Source: a virus. From it: a DNA stretch of 64,000 nucleotides. This document shows, piece after piece, positions 41,572 to 49,487 of the stretch (position 1 is the first letter of the stretch; every line of letters begins with the position of its first letter). The notes below the pieces were generated by a model, which saw nothing but the letters and a program-made list of their open reading frames with translations, was not told the DNA's origin and made no database searches. The stretch is taken from the IMG/VR virus record IMGVR_UViG_3300046660_000367, positions 1-64,000 of that record. One strand, given 5' to 3'. A program made the position numbers and the translations under genes.

Positions 41572-42423
41572 TCACGCCTCGGGCATCCCGGCCAGAAAGC
41601 CAGCGACCAACTGCAGGCGCAGGTCGGTGGTCTCGAACTGGCCGTTCTTGATCATCAGGCTGCGCAAAATGTCGAGCCGCCCGCGCTTGGTGCCATCGTA
41701 TTTGACCAGGGTTTCCGGGTTGACGCCCCTGGCATCGAGGATCGCACGCACGTTGGCCAGCGTCGTTGCGAGCTGGGCCTTGTCGGCAGGGCTGGCCAGG
41801 AAGTGGGTGAAGCGGCCGTGTTCCTGGCCGGCCAGCTCGTGCGCGTACTGCACGTCGCCGCAGCGCCGGTCGAGGCCAGCGCCGGTGATCGGCGCCTTCC
41901 CCTGCCAGTATTGGTCGGCCGTTTCAACTGTCAGCAGCAGGATTTCCTGCTGGCCCGGCATGTTGGCGATGCGCCCGCCGTACTGCGCCCGCAGCGCCGC
42001 CATTTTCGCCGGCGTGTTCACCGGCTGTGCCCACGCCTCTGACAGCAGGATGACCACGTCGGCATCCATTTCGTCGGCCAGCAGCCGGGTTTCCTGCGCC
42101 ATCAAGTCGCGGTCTTCCGGGTCGCCCATGCGCATTGTCGGCTGCGACACCAGCCCCTTGGCGGTGTTCATCACGACAATCTCAGGCGCCACTTCCCTGC
42201 CCTGGCAGATGGTGGTGCGCGCCGTCAGTGCTATGTTCTCGGCGATGGCCATGAGGTGGGGCGGGATCGGCACCTGGCTGTCGTCGTGGAAGCGCATGCA
42301 GTTGCCACAATAGCGCTGGCTCACGTCGTCAATGTTGTGGCTGACCAGGCTGCAGAAGTGGCACTTGATCGCCGTGCCGTCGTCAAGGATGGTGTAGCGC
42401 AGCTTGGTGTAGGTGTCGGTCAT
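41572..42423 (-). CDS. Zinc-ribbon phage protein
   Basis: 283 residues. An N-terminal zinc ribbon CHFCSLVSHNIDDVSQRYC (C-x2-C, x15, C-x2-C) ends in GNCMRFHDD. The middle region has VVILLSEAWAQPVN and EILLLTVETADQYW, suggesting an alpha/beta domain. C-terminal helices follow. N-terminal ribbons of this type are frequent in phage accessory proteins; function unknown. Confidence 0.6.
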   Translation of the reverse strand: MTDTYTKLRYTILDDGTAIKCHFCSLVSHNIDDVSQRYCGNCMRFHDDSQVPIPPHLMAIAENIALTARTTICQGREVAPEIVVMNTAKGLVSQPTMRMGDPEDRDLMAQETRLLADEMDADVVILLSEAWAQPVNTPAKMAALRAQYGGRIANMPGQQEILLLTVETADQYWQGKAPITGAGLDRRCGDVQYAHELAGQEHGRFTHFLASPADKAQLATTLANVRAILDARGVNPETLVKYDGTKRGRLDILRSLMIKNGQFETTDLRLQLVAGFLAGMPEA

Positions 42424-42668
42424 GGCGTGTGCTTCCGCGGCGTGATGGTGGCCATGTTCTCGCGCACCGCGAAGCGCGCCAGCGTCAGCGTCCGGCCAGT
42501 TCCGTCGGCGACCTGCTGTGCCAGCTTGCGCAGGGTTTCGACGCGGGCGGCGTCGGCCCCAACCAGGGGCATCATCATGCCGTTCAGCTGGATCGCCGGT
42601 ATCCCCTCCCCCAGGTCCTCGGTGGCAATAAAGGCGTACAGCTCAGTGATGATGTGTGGGTCGGGCAT
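42420..42668 (-). CDS. Small conserved phage protein
   Basis: 82 residues: ELYAFIATEDLGEGIPAIQL, MMMPLVGADAARVETLRKLA and GRTLTLARFAVRENM. This pattern is common in small phage accessory proteins of unknown function. First gene downstream of a good promoter (42700-42728). Confidence 0.65.
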   Translation of the reverse strand: MPDPHIITELYAFIATEDLGEGIPAIQLNGMMMPLVGADAARVETLRKLAQQVADGTGRTLTLARFAVRENMATITPRKHTP

Positions 42669-42699
42669 AGAGCAACTTGTAGTTTAAAAAACAGCAGGC

Positions 42700-42728
42700 A
42701 TATTAGGTAGCATTGACGCTTTATGCAA
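42700..42728 (-). promoter_or_regulatory. Sigma70 promoter for the 42668-leftward operon
   Basis: On the minus strand TTGCAT (42723-42728), 17 bases, TAATAT (42700-42705). The -10 box lies ~32 bases before ATG 42668. It separates the parAB operon from the small-gene operon. Confidence 0.7.
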
Positions 42729-42730
42729 CT

Positions 42731-43183
42731 TTATTTCTTTTCAGAAGGTTTGTAGTGTTCGGCCAGCAACTTATCGATGAAGTCGAACAGGCACGCTTCC
42801 ACCAACTTCTGGTGTGATTTCATGCGCGGCACGTTGTCCACGATCCACTTCATCTTGGCGTGGGTGACGCCGTCGAACTTGAGGTTGACGTGCTTGGCGA
42901 CCTTGCGGTCGGCGTGCTGCCACGGCGGCACGTGCGGCTTCTCCTTGGCCGCTGGCGCGACCTCGGCCGCCTGCGGTGTGGCTGGCTTTGCCGCCTTCTT
43001 GCGTGCCGCTGGCTTGGCCGGCATCGCAGCTGGCGTCTCCGGGGGGGCGACGGGGGCTGCTGGCGGCAACTCGGCGGCTGCGATGAACTGGTCTTCGGCA
43101 GCCTGGCGCGCAGCGGTCGTACCGGCGATCGGCAGCGGCTGGCGAAACTTCTTCACGGCCACGGTCTTTGCCGGCGCGGTCAT
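42731..43183 (-). CDS. parB: Partition protein B, ribbon-helix-helix type
   Basis: 150 residues from ATG 43183, overlapping the parA stop (ATGA). A long Pro/Ala/Lys-rich N-terminus (~1-95) precedes HVNLKFDGVTHAKMKWIVDN and SHQKLVEACLFDFIDKLLAE, a strand-helix-helix layout like RHH centromere-binding proteins of type Ib partition systems. It probably binds the AT-rich repeats at 43.9-44.3 kb and recruits ParA. Naming is by position and fold, not by clear homology. Confidence 0.6.
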   Translation of the reverse strand: MTAPAKTVAVKKFRQPLPIAGTTAARQAAEDQFIAAAELPPAAPVAPPETPAAMPAKPAARKKAAKPATPQAAEVAPAAKEKPHVPPWQHADRKVAKHVNLKFDGVTHAKMKWIVDNVPRMKSHQKLVEACLFDFIDKLLAEHYKPSEKK

Positions 43184-43848
43184 GATGCCACCCGCTCGTC
43201 TACCCACACTTCGGCTGCCAGCGCCGCCATTTCTGCCACGGCCTTGTCGTCGGTTTCGGCGCGCGGGTACTCGCTGGTGGCGCGGCCGTCGCGGGCGCAG
43301 CGGCGGTAGGCCTTGCGCGAATGGACTTCGGTGGCCAGGATCGTGTAGTTCTGCATGTCGGCCAGCGCTTCACGCATTTCCGCCACGTCCTGCTGCTGGG
43401 CGTTGGTGGGGGCGCAGTTGACCAGCAACACGGCGGCGAGGCCTTCGTTGATGGTGCGCACCTCGCCCACCAGCCTATCCATGGTGAAGGTCGAGAAGAT
43501 ATCGAACTGCGACGGTTCGCAGGGCGTGACGATCAGGTCCGCTACCATCATCGCGGCGCGCAGCTCGATCGAGTCCTGGCCACCGGCGTCGATGACGATG
43601 TGGTCGTATTTGTCCTTGAGGGCGCGCACTTCCTCCTTGAGCGACTTGCCGCGCAGGCCGATGCAGGTGATCGCCGGCAGAATGCCTTCCTCGCGCCGCG
43701 CTGCCGCCCATTGCTGCGCCGATCCCTGCTTGTCGGTGTCGATCAGCAGCACGTCCTTGCCCTGAGCCGCGCACGATACCACCAGGTTGACCGCGATCGT
43801 GCTTTTGCCGACCCCGCCCTTTTCCGCTCCTACCACGACGATTGCCAT
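43180..43848 (-). CDS. parA: ParA-family partition ATPase
   Basis: 222 residues from ATG 43848, with AGGGGG five bases upstream. Deviant Walker A EKGGVGKSTIAVNL at the N-terminus, DVLLIDTDKQGSA (Walker A') and HIVIDAGGQDS (Walker B) place it in the ParA/MinD group. Short length, without an N-terminal HTH, fits type Ib ParA. It should move phage-plasmid copies over the nucleoid. Downstream parB overlaps by 4 bases. Confidence 0.85.
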   Translation of the reverse strand: MAIVVVGAEKGGVGKSTIAVNLVVSCAAQGKDVLLIDTDKQGSAQQWAAARREEGILPAITCIGLRGKSLKEEVRALKDKYDHIVIDAGGQDSIELRAAMMVADLIVTPCEPSQFDIFSTFTMDRLVGEVRTINEGLAAVLLVNCAPTNAQQQDVAEMREALADMQNYTILATEVHSRKAYRRCARDGRATSEYPRAETDDKAVAEMAALAAEVWVDERVAS

Positions 43849-43899
43849 ACCGCCCCCTTGTTTAATGTGATGACAAAAAGGAAGTATCTCATACGAATA

Positions 43900-44340
43900 T
43901 GTGCAATGCAATGCTAATCATACAAATGTCGATCTGTATTGATAGGCATTAATCCACATAAGATAGGTTAAATTAGATTAATAGCAATTAAGTTAATGCT
44001 GAATACAATAAGTCACAGTTAATCGGCATTAATCTCATTAATGCCGATGAATATCATTTTAAATAAATTGGACCGATATAAGACAACATAATTTTAATTA
44101 GCATTGCATTTATTGCATTAGTTTAATGTAAGTCTAATTTAATTGGTGCTGATCTATAGTAAACAACATAAGCTAACATTATGCACTCCAACATAAATGT
44201 AATTGGTGTTGATAAGCACTAATTAGATTAAATTTAATTTGTGCAAATTTGATCAAAGTTAATCAGTGCTGATTACAATTGCACAAACTTATACTTGTAT
44301 GTGCAACTTTGTGCTATTTTGTGCAAAAAGTTGCACTAAT
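43900..44340. repeat. AT-rich repeat region: centromere/operator candidate upstream of parA
   Basis: This 440-base region has no gene. A degenerate motif close to TTAATYRGYRYTRATY recurs near 43938, 44018, 44038 (inverted), 44138, 44200, 44214 (inverted) and 44259. The pair at 44022-44047 forms a 10-bp perfect inverted repeat CGGCATTAAT-CTC-ATTAATGCCG. A second family, TTGTGCAA, appears near 44239, 44279 (inverted), 44299, 44310, 44320 and 44331 (inverted), with 10-11-base steps in the last part. Likely parS plus parA promoter/operator. Confidence 0.6.
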
Positions 44341-44344
44341 GCCA

Positions 44345-44818
44345 TTATGTGTTTGCCACGGTGAGCAGGCGGCGCAGGGCGCTGTAGTTGGCAATTGACA
44401 GCCCGTTGGCCGGGTCGGTGAGTATCCAGCGCGGGCCGTGCATGTCGTCTATATCGAGGATATCGTCCACGATGGCATAGGTGATGACCTCCGGGTGGGC
44501 GGCCAGCCAGGCGGCGATCTCCATGGCGCGGGTGCCGGTGACGTTGATCGGCGTCACGTCCATGATCGGCAGGTCGAAGGCGTTGGCGGCCTCGTGCGCG
44601 GTGCAGGTGTAGCGCCAGTCCGACGACAGGACGACCGAGCAGCCGGTCTCGCGGCACAGGCGCCGCACCAGGCCGATGGCGACATGGTCGAACTTGGCCA
44701 TGTCGCCGGGCCGGAACGAGTGCGGAAAGCCACCGAACGCCATCTGGCTGCGGCCGCTGTTCAGGACGCCGTCGATATCGAGGAATAGGACCTTGAGGCC
44801 GGGTTTAGCTGTTGACAT
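44345..44818 (-). CDS. HAD-superfamily phosphatase (RNA-repair type)
   Basis: 157 residues. Motif I is LFLDIDGVLN near residue 11, then VVLSSDWR near 62 (motif II region) and YAIVDDILDID near 115 (motif IV). The set resembles the HAD domain of polynucleotide repair proteins (Swiss-army-knife RNA repair type) rather than a metabolic phosphatase. It could dephosphorylate nucleic-acid ends. Overlaps the upstream DUF2325-like gene by 14 bases. Confidence 0.65.
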   Translation of the reverse strand: MSTAKPGLKVLFLDIDGVLNSGRSQMAFGGFPHSFRPGDMAKFDHVAIGLVRRLCRETGCSVVLSSDWRYTCTAHEAANAFDLPIMDVTPINVTGTRAMEIAAWLAAHPEVITYAIVDDILDIDDMHGPRWILTDPANGLSIANYSALRRLLTVANT

Positions 44819-45503
44819 AGATGGTGGTGAGCGCTTCTTTGAGTTTGTCCATGCCGCCCATGACGAGCATGGGTTCCTGTCCGATCGACTTGAGCAGCTC
44901 GACGTGTTTGTGGCTGACGAATTTCGTCATGACCACGACCTTGTGGCAAGCGCGCAAGCCATGCAGTTTGGCAATGCAGTCGGCATCATATATCGTCAGC
45001 TTCAGTTCGTTGCCGAATTCGCGGACGATATGCTCATGGTGGATATTGAACAGGCCGATGACAGCGACATGCTTGCGGTACGCCGACGGCGTCTTGACGG
45101 CGGGGCGGTCCTCCGCATCCTTGCGCTGTTGCGTAACGCGGGCCGCTTCCAGTGCGTCACGGATTGCCGTTCTGTCCTTGGGCTTCGGTCCAGGCTTGGC
45201 ACGCACCGGCGCGGGCGGGGTCACCTCGGCGCTTGGCGCCGGCTGGGCCTCCAGCGGCAGGGCAGACTGCACCGGGGGCAGCACCCGCTGCGTTTCCTCC
45301 CATCCTGCGCGCCCGCCGATGCGCCAGTCCTCCCATGTCAGCAACAGCTCGGCTGGGTCAGGGGGCAGCACGCGCCCCGGTTCGGTGAGGAAGGTGGCGA
45401 TGCGCTGACCGACCACGCCCAGGTGGTCGGCGAACTGCGCGTCGGCCCGGTTGCGGAAGATGCGGCCATCGTCGGACAGATAGGCGGTGATTTCCTGTGT
45501 CAA
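44805..45503 (-). CDS. Protein with DUF2325-like C-terminus
   Basis: 232 residues. The N-terminal ~60 residues contain AYLSDDGRIFRNRADAQFAD. A Pro-rich linker follows to ~140. The C-terminal ~90 residues (HVAVIGLFNIHHEHIVREFG ... KVVVMTKFVSHKHVEL) match the C-terminus of the 32701-34086 product. Such DUF2325 domains are Rossmann-like and of unknown role. Confidence 0.6.
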   Translation of the reverse strand: MTQEITAYLSDDGRIFRNRADAQFADHLGVVGQRIATFLTEPGRVLPPDPAELLLTWEDWRIGGRAGWEETQRVLPPVQSALPLEAQPAPSAEVTPPAPVRAKPGPKPKDRTAIRDALEAARVTQQRKDAEDRPAVKTPSAYRKHVAVIGLFNIHHEHIVREFGNELKLTIYDADCIAKLHGLRACHKVVVMTKFVSHKHVELLKSIGQEPMLVMGGMDKLKEALTTIYVNS

Positions 45504-45515
45504 GGCCGCCTCCGC

Positions 45516-45749
45516 TTAGTAGTTCGGGTAGTACAGCAGCGTGCGCAGATCGGCGATCGACATGCCGGTGTAGTCGTGCAGCTTAATGAGCAGCGCTGCC
45601 GTGACGGGCAGGCGGTCATGGCGCACCTTGGACAGTGCCGGTGGCGACACCCCGACAGCACGCGCCAGGGCCGCGTCGTTCTTCAGGTTTTTGATTTCCA
45701 GCACGCTGTCCAGGAAATGGTTCGGGTTTTGCGGTGCTTTATTGGGCAT
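45516..45749 (-). CDS. Small Cro/XRE-like HTH protein
   Basis: 77 residues. HTH around LKNDAALARAVGVSPPALSK and LPVTAALLIKLHDYTGMSIA. Similar in plan to 38259-38525. Probably a regulator within the early-left operon. Confidence 0.65.
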   Translation of the reverse strand: MPNKAPQNPNHFLDSVLEIKNLKNDAALARAVGVSPPALSKVRHDRLPVTAALLIKLHDYTGMSIADLRTLLYYPNY

Positions 45750-45772
45750 GGTGCATCCTTTATGGTGGGGAA

Positions 45773-46165
45773 TTAATCGAATTGCACGCCCAGCTCCTGG
45801 GCGGCGTAGGCTTCTACCTGCTGCATGAACTGGCTGAATTCTTCGACGTTCAAGTCGGTCGAGGACATCGCCCGCACGCCACCGCCGGGCAGGTCGATGA
45901 CGCCGACAAACCGGCGCTTAAATAGCTCGTGCCAGCTCTCCTTGTCGTACTGGCGCCCATCCACCCACGCCTGCTCGGTGATCGCGCCCAGCACGGCCGG
46001 CCCGAAATAGCGCCGGTTCTGGTCCAGCGAACGCTTGGACTTGTAGAAGCTGACCGTCACGGCCAGGAACTTGCCCTCGCGGGCGAACACCTGCCAGTTG
46101 GCCGTCAGGAAGGCGACCAGGCCGGCAAGGTGCTGCGCCTCGCGTAGGACAAAAAGGCGCTGCAT
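45773..46165 (-). CDS. ninB: NinB/Orf-type recombination mediator
   Basis: 130 residues. KSKRSLDQNRRYFGPAVL, ITEQAWVDGRQYDKESWHEL, FKRRFVGVIDLPGGG and SSTDLNVEEFSQFMQQVEAY are the strong hallmarks of the NinB (lambda Orf) family. It binds ssDNA/SSB and loads recombinases, and so can replace RecFOR. It sits in one operon with SSB and a RecB-type exonuclease. Confidence 0.9.
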   Translation of the reverse strand: MQRLFVLREAQHLAGLVAFLTANWQVFAREGKFLAVTVSFYKSKRSLDQNRRYFGPAVLGAITEQAWVDGRQYDKESWHELFKRRFVGVIDLPGGGVRAMSSTDLNVEEFSQFMQQVEAYAAQELGVQFD

Positions 46166-46503
46166 CAGTGGTGGTGCTTGTTCGGCGCTGGCGTTATGGC
46201 CACTGGAGCAGCAGGGGCGTCGGTCGCCAAGGCGATCACTTCGCGGATGCGCGCCGTGAAGATGTCCACGCCAGTAACGGGGTCAGCCGCGAATTCCACA
46301 AACAGCGTGCCCATGCAGTCGGCGATCTGCGTCAGCGCCAAGTTCAGGGCGTGCTGCTTTGCGGCGGTCGTGTCAAAGTCATTGGCCGCATCCAGTATGG
46401 AATCGACGAAGCAGGCGAAGCACGGCATTTGGACATCGGGGCCGTAGTGGGGCAGGTCCATTTCGTCGTCGGCGGCGTCGGTCAGGTCGGTGAAGTCGGT
46501 CAT
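46165..46503 (-). CDS. Hypothetical acidic protein
   Basis: 112 residues, very acidic N-terminus (DFTDLTDAADDEMDL), then helices (SILDAANDFDTTAAKQHALN). Ends KHHH. Overlaps the neighbouring frames at both ends. Unknown function. Confidence 0.6.
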   Translation of the reverse strand: MTDFTDLTDAADDEMDLPHYGPDVQMPCFACFVDSILDAANDFDTTAAKQHALNLALTQIADCMGTLFVEFAADPVTGVDIFTARIREVIALATDAPAAPVAITPAPNKHHH

Positions 46504-46994
46504 GGGCAGTCTTTCAATGGCAGTTGCAGCGTTGGTGTGGCCGAGCTGCGCAGCACGTCATCAACTTGCGTGCGCACTTCCTGTGATGGAAAGGATTTGA
46601 AGGTCTCGTACTCGCTGATCTGCGAGTTGTTGATGACGCCACCCGTCCGCTCGGCCAGCTCGGTCTGTTTCAGCTCCCTGCTCAAGCGCAGGAAGCGCGC
46701 TTCGGATGCCCAAAGCTCATCTGCGGTAAAGAAGGTGGACATGCCCTTGCTGGCAGCTGCGGCCGCCGCAGCCAGTGCCGCCTCCTTGGTGGCTGCGCGA
46801 AACGCGGTGCAGTAGCCAAACCAGAGGCTGGAAAAGGCGTCGCTAAAGTCACTCGCGCTGGCAATGCGACCGCCGATATCGCGCAGCAGGTCCATCAGGT
46901 CCTTGGCGAAAGCAGCGTGTGCCTCGTCTACCGTGTCGGTTTCCAGAAGGAATACGCCGAACCGCTTGTCGAGTAGGGTCTTGGTGTCGATCAT
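46500..46994 (-). CDS. Protein with C-terminal HTH-like segment
   Basis: 164 residues from ATG 46994, overlapping the SSB stop (ATGA). The N-terminal ~85 residues are helical (VDEAHAAFAKDLMDLLRDIG, AALAAAAAAASKGM). Residues ~100-135 have an XRE-like stretch: RLSRELKQTELAERTGGVIN, SQISEYETFKS. Possibly DNA-binding. No family recognised. Confidence 0.55.
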   Translation of the reverse strand: MIDTKTLLDKRFGVFLLETDTVDEAHAAFAKDLMDLLRDIGGRIASASDFSDAFSSLWFGYCTAFRAATKEAALAAAAAAASKGMSTFFTADELWASEARFLRLSRELKQTELAERTGGVINNSQISEYETFKSFPSQEVRTQVDDVLRSSATPTLQLPLKDCP

Positions 46995-47542
46995 CAGAAT
47001 TCCCCCTGATTGACCATGGCCAGTGCCAGGCCGCGGCCGTGGCGCGCGCGCAGCTGGGCCTTGGAATGGCCAGCGGTGTCGTTGAGGATGGTCAGGTCCC
47101 GCAGGAATGGGATATCGTCCATCGGGAAGTCGGCGTTGCGGGCTGGCGCGCGTTCCGGCGGTGGTGCCTGGCGCTGCGGCGCTGGTGCGCTCTGGCCGCC
47201 ACCCTCGGGGCGCCCGCCCAGCATCTGCATGGACTCGGCCACGATGTCGGTGGCGTACTTTTCGACGCCGTCCTTGTCGGTGTACTTGCGCGTTTGCAGG
47301 CGCCCCTCGACGTAGACCGACGATCCCTTTTTCAGGTACTGGCCGACGATCTCGGCCAGCTTGCCGAAGAAGCTGATGCGGTGCCATTCGGTCGATTCCT
47401 TGACCTCGCCGGTATTCTTGTCCTTGTTCTTGTACGAGGTGGCGACGGCGATGTTGGCGATCGCATCGCCCGATGGCATGTAGCGCATTTCGGGATCGCG
47501 CCCGAGGTTACCGACAATGATGACTTTGTTGACAGATGCCAT
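46994..47542 (-). CDS. ssb: Single-stranded DNA-binding protein with extended C-terminus
   Basis: 182 residues. OB-fold: [61 protein letters not shown] Gly/Pro/Gln linker leads to PMDDIPF at residues 140-146, which is normally the extreme C-terminus that contacts partner proteins. Here 36 further residues follow. The tip is therefore internal, which should weaken partner binding unless the extension is processed or replaces it. Part of the recombination operon. Confidence 0.9.
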   Translation of the reverse strand: MASVNKVIIVGNLGRDPEMRYMPSGDAIANIAVATSYKNKDKNTGEVKESTEWHRISFFGKLAEIVGQYLKKGSSVYVEGRLQTRKYTDKDGVEKYATDIVAESMQMLGGRPEGGGQSAPAPQRQAPPPERAPARNADFPMDDIPFLRDLTILNDTAGHSKAQLRARHGRGLALAMVNQGEF

Positions 47543-47557
47543 GGGATTCCTTGGTGG

Positions 47558-48289
47558 TTAGAGTGGGTGTTCCGCGTGGATGCGCTCGATGTAGGCGGCG
47601 ATGTACTGGCGTGCCGCGATCACCTTGCGCATGATTTTTTGTTCCAGCGCGCGGTCGCGCTGGTAGTGCACGACGGTTACCCGCAGGTGTTCGGGCAGCG
47701 CGTCAACTTCGTGCAGCTCGCGCTGCTCGTAGCGAATCAGTTCTTCAGGCGTGTCCACCAGGCAGTAGGCCACTTCCGCCGCCTCGGCGTCCCACAGCCA
47801 CATGTAGCCGCGCATCTGCCACTCGTAGTCGCGGTCCTCGCCTTCCTCGGCCGTCATCGGGAACGTAGCGCGCGACCAGCTGGACTTGGTATCGACGATC
47901 TTCTTGCCGGTCCAGATATCGCACTCACCGGTGATGTAGTCGTTCTGGCGTCGTTCGGTGTTCTTGACGTAATTGGTGAAGAAGCGCGAGTTGTAGAGGG
48001 CGATGGCGTCGTTCTCGACGATCACGCCCTTGTCCAGGTACTTGCTGGTGACGACCTCGTGGAAGTCGAGCATGAATTCGCGCGCCCACTTCTTCAGGTA
48101 GGTCTTGGCGCCGGCCGACAAGCTGTAGTCGAACAGCTCGGCCAGCTGCGCCTGTTCCTCGTCGCTCTTGACCTTCTTCTTGGCGATGACGGCCGTGTCC
48201 TCATCGAGCAGGGCCGGGTCGATCGCCTTCGGATCGGTCATCAACTGGCCCAGGCTGGAGCAGCGCATGCGGAATTCGGGAACGATCAC
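47558..48289 (-). CDS. RecB-like PD-(D/E)XK exonuclease
   Basis: 243 residues from GTG 48289, overlapping the upstream stop (GTGA). The nuclease core is around GECDIWTGKKIVDTKSSWSR (Asp, then D-T-K) near residues 121-140, and QMRGYMWLWDAE follows near 158. This is the layout of RecB-type or lambda-like phage exonucleases that resect dsDNA for an annealing partner. The gene upstream encodes its likely partner. Confidence 0.75.
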   Translation of the reverse strand: MIVPEFRMRCSSLGQLMTDPKAIDPALLDEDTAVIAKKKVKSDEEQAQLAELFDYSLSAGAKTYLKKWAREFMLDFHEVVTSKYLDKGVIVENDAIALYNSRFFTNYVKNTERRQNDYITGECDIWTGKKIVDTKSSWSRATFPMTAEEGEDRDYEWQMRGYMWLWDAEAAEVAYCLVDTPEELIRYEQRELHEVDALPEHLRVTVVHYQRDRALEQKIMRKVIAARQYIAAYIERIHAEHPL

Positions 48290-48792
48290 GCGGCCGGCTC
48301 CGCTTCGACGGCGGCCAGCTCGGCCTCCTGGGCCAGTGACAGGGCAAACTTGTCGCGCAGGGTGGCCGCCGCGAAGGTGCCTGCCTTGATGCCGGCCAGC
48401 GCCTTGCTGAAGCGGGCGGCAGCCAGCGGCTCCTTCTCCAGGGGCGGAATTTTCGCGCGGATGCGCAGGCACTCGACCATGTCGGAGCCGAGCTTGGTGG
48501 TGGAAGCGTACAGCGTCACGCGCTGGTTCGCCCAGTCCTCGATGTAGGGGCCGTACAGCTTTTCCAGCGTCTTCTGGTTGGTGACGTTCAGGATCATCGG
48601 CTTGTGCCCAGCCAGGTACATCAGGCTGTGGTCTTCCTTCTTCCCGCCCATCATCGTGACCGTTTCCTTCTGCACGTAGTTGATGGTGACGGTCATGTCG
48701 GCGCCGTTGGGCAGCGCGTAGGCGCCGATGAAGCGCGGATCGGTCAGCTGCTTCCAGTGGGTCTTGCTCAGTAGCGCGGCGACCTGGCTCAT
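48286..48792 (-). CDS. Conserved phage recombination-associated protein
   Basis: 168 residues from ATG 48792, overlapping the upstream stop (ATGA). TNPHW-like start, then FIGAYALPNGADMTVTINYV, HKPMILNVTNQKTLEKLYGP and YIEDWANQRVTLYASTTKLG. This pattern is common immediately upstream of phage exonucleases. It may play the ssDNA-annealing role, but no clear RecT or Bet motif was seen. Confidence 0.6.
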   Translation of the reverse strand: MSQVAALLSKTHWKQLTDPRFIGAYALPNGADMTVTINYVQKETVTMMGGKKEDHSLMYLAGHKPMILNVTNQKTLEKLYGPYIEDWANQRVTLYASTTKLGSDMVECLRIRAKIPPLEKEPLAAARFSKALAGIKAGTFAAATLRDKFALSLAQEAELAAVEAEPAA

Positions 48793-49211
48793 GCGCGGCC
48801 CTCCAGTTCGGTGTCGATCCAGGCATCGACAAAGGCGTCGGCGCGGTTTTCGCGCATCTGCTTGAGCAGGGCCAGCTCCATGGCGATCAGGCCGCGGTCG
48901 GTGAAGTAGGGGCGCAGGTCGCTGCCGGCCGCCAGCGTGACCAGCACGCCGCGCTCGGCGTCGGCGAAGTGCAGCGGCTGCGCTGACTTGATGCGCAGAA
49001 TATCCAGGCACTCCTGTTCGCCCGGCTCGTCGCTGGGGTCGCCATTGGGCAGGTACATCGCCGCCAGGCGCGGCGCGGTGTAGTCGTAATCGACCAGCAG
49101 CTGGGCCGGGGCGGTGAGAACCGGCAGCGCCGCCGGCTCGTTGCGTTCGCCGCGCAGGTCGGCGGCGCACACCCCGAGGGCGAGATAGGGGAAGGTGTAA
49201 GAGGTTTTCAA
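48789..49211 (-). CDS. First gene of early-left operon, hypothetical
   Basis: 140 residues from TTG 49211, five to six bases after GGAG (GTG 49217 is possible but overlaps the ribosome site). Contains LKTSYTFPYLALGVCAADLR and YTAPRLAAMYLPNGDP; acidic C-terminus. Preceded by a promoter with operator-like boxes. Unknown function; probably helps recombination by context. Confidence 0.6.
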   Translation of the reverse strand: MKTSYTFPYLALGVCAADLRGERNEPAALPVLTAPAQLLVDYDYTAPRLAAMYLPNGDPSDEPGEQECLDILRIKSAQPLHFADAERGVLVTLAAGSDLRPYFTDRGLIAMELALLKQMRENRADAFVDAWIDTELEGRA

Positions 49212-49245
49212 CCGCACTCCTGTTTTCGTTGAGGCAACGGAAAAC

Positions 49246-49307
49246 AGTGTACGTAAGGTAAACTTACTTCTGCAAGACAATATTGCTAAATGCAAGTTTA
49301 GCTTGCG
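49246..49307 (-). promoter_or_regulatory. Early-left promoter and operator boxes (OL-like)
   Basis: On the minus strand TTGCAG (49270-49275), 18 bases, TACACT (49246-49251). TGCAAG boxes occur at 49271 and 49291 (20 bases apart), with an inverted CTTGC at 49302. The first box overlaps the -35 element, as expected for repression. The same boxes occur at the right operator (50158-50202). Confidence 0.6.
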
Positions 49308-49440
49308 GTGTTGTGGCTAAAGTAACTGTTGCTTGCTTACCAATAATCGACGGCGATCAATCGTTCTCAATCGTTTTCACTGTTCTGGTGCTTGTCCGAT
49401 GGCGTCCGATGGCGTCCATCGGCACCTGGCGCGGGACGCA

Positions 49441-49466
49441 AAAAAGCCCCGCACGCGGCGGGGCTG
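49441..49466 (-). terminator. Terminator of the repressor transcript
   Basis: An 8-bp stem AGCCCCGC/GCGGGGCT with a 5-base loop. On the minus strand it is followed by six T residues. It lies 22 bases after the repressor stop at 49488. Canonical rho-independent terminator. Confidence 0.9.
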
Positions 49467-49487
49467 GTTGGCGGGGATGGGGCCAGG

